Assembly: GCF_002251945.1 (NCBI RefSeq)
Contig: NZ_NDHW01000184.1
Span: forward strand, 20,461-84,460
Source: Pseudanabaena sp. SR411
GTDB lineage: Bacteria; Cyanobacteriota; Cyanobacteriia; Pseudanabaenales; Pseudanabaenaceae
DNA: 64,000 nt
Direction: 5' to 3'
A program made the position numbers and the translations under genes. The notes under the pieces were generated by a model. It was given only the letters and a program-made list of their open reading frames with translations. It did not search any database and was not told the origin of the DNA. Below are positions 61,314 to 64,000 of this stretch, piece after piece; the stretch's first letter is position 1; every line of letters begins with the position of its first letter.

Positions 61314-63947
61314 TTATTTGCAGGGTGGTAAGTTAGAACGGTTAGGAGTTTGGGTTGTGCGAGGTTGTGAGGAAAGCAAAGATGCAGTGATCGTTAAAAT
61401 TTGTTTCTTGGTTTCTGTCGGTTCACATTCTTGAAACTGAATAACATTTGCTTGTAAATCAGCAGTGCGAGCAACTTGAGTTGCATTATCAGTGCTAGGA
61501 ATCTTTGTCTCGTCACTAACACCACTATTAATCTCTGTACTGGAATTATTAACACCCAAGTTCAGCTTAGAGATAAAAGATTGGTCGGAAACTAAAACAA
61601 CAATTGAAGGAGGGCTTTCTAATCCGAAACCGATCGCGCCTTCAATTCCACTGCCTGTCGCTGGAAGGGGAATTGAAGGAACTTTTTCACCTATAGATAA
61701 AGTTCCACCTGAAGTACTGAGTGGTGTAACTTTAGAAAAAGTAAACAAAGTATCTTTTAGAATGACAATTGAAATAGCAAGCGGATCAGTAGCTTTGCCA
61801 GCAATGAGTCTAGGTTGACTATCATTGGGAAGAGTTAGTTCAAATCGGGAAGCTATATCACCCGTTAGTCCTAATGTTCTAGGATTAAAAACATACATGC
61901 TTGCAGGAATTAAGCTGTTGTTAGCATAAACATTTAAAGGACGTGGGTTGATCGCGCGAAAACTGTTCGCTCTGATTGTAACCGTGCTAGACAGCAAAGT
62001 GGGGCGATAGCCAAGTCGGATTGTTCCATCAACAACAATGTTCCCGTTGTTAGCAATTAAAGATACGCTATTTTTATTTGGGGTAGGAGTATCCGAGAAG
62101 TCTAATATTTCAATAGATTGCGTCGAAATATTGCCATTTGTGCTGACTATTGAGATATTGCCAGTATTTTTATCCGTAAGAATGCCATTAACTGAAATAT
62201 TACCAGTAGCAGAAAGATTGTCAACAAAAATCGTAGGAGGAGTAAAGACAATATTACCACCTGAGTTAATAGATGATATTGAAATATCACCAGCAGCAGA
62301 AAGATTGTCAGCAGAAATAGAAGCAGCAGAAAAAGTAATATCACCACCTGAATTAATAGATGATGCAGAAATATTACCACCAGCAGTCGCACTCAAGTTG
62401 ATACCATTAGGGGTAGATACTGAGTTATTAAAAATAATGTTGTTAGATGCAACAAGCTCTACATTTGCAGTTGCATTCTCGATAACAGATGAATCAATTG
62501 TAAAATCATTGGAAACATCGGCGGCATCGTTTAACTTGCTTAGAATTAGCGGATCGGTCAGGAGAGTCGTTCCGCCAGTCTGCACAGTAATATTTCGAGG
62601 ATCTAGGAGCCAGTTTCCTGCGTTCCCTTTGGGCGCAGCAGCATCAACTGATGCATTTTGAACGTTGAGATAGTTTTTCCCAGAAGTCTCGATAAAGCCG
62701 CCATTGCCGCTATCTATGCCACCACGCGCCGATATTTTGCCACTAAAACTAGTTTTATCATCCGCCCAGACAATTACTTTGCCACCATTTCCTGTTTGCA
62801 ATGCATCGGCTTTAATTGTTGATGTTTGGTCAACAAAAGTGATTTGGGAATTGGGTACAATTCCTTTACCCAAATAATCACCACCGATGAGAACAGTACC
62901 GCCACCGATCGCACCAGAAGCATTGAGATTTGCCGAAACTAGACCAACGCGATCGCCTAAAACATTAATCTCACCACCTTTAGCAGTATTGCTAGATACA
63001 TCAAGATTTCCTGATGCGATCGCTGTTCCCGCAGTTGAAGGGATAGGGCTATTAGCAACTAATACATTTCCAGAATTATCTACATTTAAGCCAGTTACGT
63101 TACGAAGTTCAGATGAACCTGTAAGCAAGTTAGGCAGATCAGAACCTAGAATTGACCGCTGTGAGAGTTCTTGTTGATCAGCGACAGGCAGTTCTAAACT
63201 CAAAAGACTACCTTCAGGAGTGATCTTGACATACTTACCATCGGCTACTGCGGCGATCGTGACTTTACCTGCTGGCGATGCGATCGTACCTGTGTTAATC
63301 ACTAGTCCACCCACGAGGGTAATACTTTGACCTTGATTGACAGAAAGATTGCCAGCGTTGATCACTGGTGCGCTCTGTGGAGTGCTAGAACTAGAAGTGT
63401 TAGCCGCGAATCCAAAAGCTTGAGGATTACCAGACAGGTTCTTAATTGCGTCAACGCTTGTATCTACTCCAAACCAGCCATTTCCCACCTGAATTCCATT
63501 GGCTGTAGTCGCTGTAAAAGCCGCAGGAACATTCAAACTAGAATTCGCACCAAAAATAATTCCCGCAGGATTTAATAAATAGAGATTAGAATTACCACCC
63601 GTAACCTGAATGAGTCCATTAATCACCGAAGCATTTCCACCAGACACCCGTGCCAGAATATTCTGAATGCTGGGGTTGGACATAAAGTTGGCAATTTCTC
63701 CTTGAGTTAAGCCAAATTGCTGAAAACTATGATAAAGATTCGCAGCGGCTTGTGTTCCGCCTGTGATGTTTAATTGCTGAGCATTATTAGCATCGGTCGA
63801 GACTTGTGAGCCTAGATTCCCAACACCTTGAGTTGGCGCAATTGACTGAGCGAATGCATCACTTCCCATAACAAAGGGTTGCATCAGTAGTAGTGCGATC
63901 GCTACTCGTCTAATTTGCGCGAAATTACTCTTGACAACTACAGACAC
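61314..63947 (-). CDS. Filamentous haemagglutinin-type exoprotein, paralogue
   Basis: An 877-residue paralogue of the preceding protein, with the same signal peptide, TPS domain ('NLYLLNPAGIIFGANSSLNV'), beta-helix region and C-terminal 'RTADLQAN...QECEPTETKK...LPPCK'. Residues ~525-600 hold an extra set of short repeats ('NLSA.GDISISSINSGG'), which are also visible as DNA repeats at 62180-62400. The N-terminal ~160 codons are almost identical in DNA to the other copy, the middle less so. ATG 63947. It would be exported by a TpsB pore coded elsewhere and could form a surface adhesin. Confidence 0.9.
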   Translation of the reverse strand: MSVVVKSNFAQIRRVAIALLLMQPFVMGSDAFAQSIAPTQGVGNLGSQVSTDANNAQQLNITGGTQAAANLYHSFQQFGLTQGEIANFMSNPSIQNILARVSGGNASVINGLIQVTGGNSNLYLLNPAGIIFGANSSLNVPAAFTATTANGIQVGNGWFGVDTSVDAIKNLSGNPQAFGFAANTSSSSTPQSAPVINAGNLSVNQGQSITLVGGLVINTGTIASPAGKVTIAAVADGKYVKITPEGSLLSLELPVADQQELSQRSILGSDLPNLLTGSSELRNVTGLNVDNSGNVLVANSPIPSTAGTAIASGNLDVSSNTAKGGEINVLGDRVGLVSANLNASGAIGGGTVLIGGDYLGKGIVPNSQITFVDQTSTIKADALQTGNGGKVIVWADDKTSFSGKISARGGIDSGNGGFIETSGKNYLNVQNASVDAAAPKGNAGNWLLDPRNITVQTGGTTLLTDPLILSKLNDAADVSNDFTIDSSVIENATANVELVASNNIIFNNSVSTPNGINLSATAGGNISASSINSGGDITFSAASISADNLSAAGDISISSINSGGNIVFTPPTIFVDNLSATGNISVNGILTDKNTGNISIVSTNGNISTQSIEILDFSDTPTPNKNSVSLIANNGNIVVDGTIRLGYRPTLLSSTVTIRANSFRAINPRPLNVYANNSLIPASMYVFNPRTLGLTGDIASRFELTLPNDSQPRLIAGKATDPLAISIVILKDTLFTFSKVTPLSTSGGTLSIGEKVPSIPLPATGSGIEGAIGFGLESPPSIVVLVSDQSFISKLNLGVNNSSTEINSGVSDETKIPSTDNATQVARTADLQANVIQFQECEPTETKKQILTITASLLSSQPRTTQTPNRSNLPPCK

Positions 63948-64000
63948 TTTGCTTCTCCTTTGTTATTAAGTTAGGAACAAATATTAATTGCTTTTAACTG

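Noticed and set aside
62180-62400. Short regular DNA repeats that might be taken for a CRISPR array.
   Set aside because: They lie in frame within the second exoprotein gene and encode beta-helix repeats ('NLSA.GDISISSINSGG'); spacer and repeat lengths are not constant.
1-64000. Search for tRNA, rRNA, tmRNA, riboswitches and CRISPR.
   Set aside because: I saw no T-loop-like GTTCGA/GTTCAA with flanking stems in a tRNA layout, no rRNA segments, no cobalamin riboswitch near cbiT, no glmS ribozyme near glmS. Read by eye only; a covariance-model scan would decide.

Overview
The window is cyanobacterial chromosomal DNA. It carries psbA (photosystem II D1), petN, ndhD, pxcA/CemA, a cyanobacteriochrome and a cyanobacterium-type pyrF-pyrE fusion, and GCGATCGC (HIP1) sites occur in almost every gene. 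Filamentous, moderately AT-rich Pseudanabaena-like cyanobacteria fit best, but the genus is an inference.

Layout. 1-6.4 kb: decayed genes (DUF2202, DUF89, a small methyltransferase, an IS5-type transposase remnant) around intact pxcA, a nitronate monooxygenase-like gene and a psbA that encodes the microaerobic D1' isoform. 6.4-13.2 kb: ndhD, two sugar-type ABC permeases with a class D beta-lactamase between them, and a secreted beta-helix protein. 13.5-22.2 kb: a co-directional sulfide-type island: DUF2892, sulfide:quinone oxidoreductase, ArsR regulator, DUF3122, SCP2-like, rhodanese, RND adaptor, RND pump. 22.3-31 kb: ISAs1 transposase remnant, cbiT, ruvB, a creatininase-family gene, MerR and ArsR regulators, two secreted proteins, pyrF-pyrE. 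31.2-36 kb: a DXCF-type cyanobacteriochrome-diguanylate cyclase lying between roughly 90-bp direct repeats, an AMIN/M23 peptidase and an FHA-adenylate cyclase. 36.4-42.5 kb: an RND/HlyD adaptor, a small membrane protein, and a three-gene operon of two STAND-like ATPases and a membrane protein. 42.6-52.3 kb: amine oxidase, glmS, an FtsL-like protein, DUF192, GH57, a ComFB-like protein, a peroxiredoxin-like protein. 52.3-64 kb: a CHASE2 nucleotide cyclase, DUF928, petN, a TPR-CHAT protease-like protein and two tandem filamentous-haemagglutinin-type exoproteins.

How genes may work together. Similar 16-bp AT-rich palindromes lie in the promoter regions of the D1' psbA, the nitronate monooxygenase-like gene and the sulfide island. 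Weaker versions lie before an orphan ArsR gene and pxcA. This suggests a shared low-oxygen/sulfide switch, which is an inference. The cyanobacteriochrome diguanylate cyclase would make c-di-GMP in response to light, and the ComFB-like protein may be a receptor for it. CHASE2 cyclase, DUF928, CHAT-TPR and the exoproteins form a surface/secretion block.

The intergenic regions are unusually full of palindromes, about one every 1.5-2 kb. They include several families of MITE-like elements, one of which is caught as an empty site and a filled site within this window. No rRNA, tRNA or CRISPR array was recognised.
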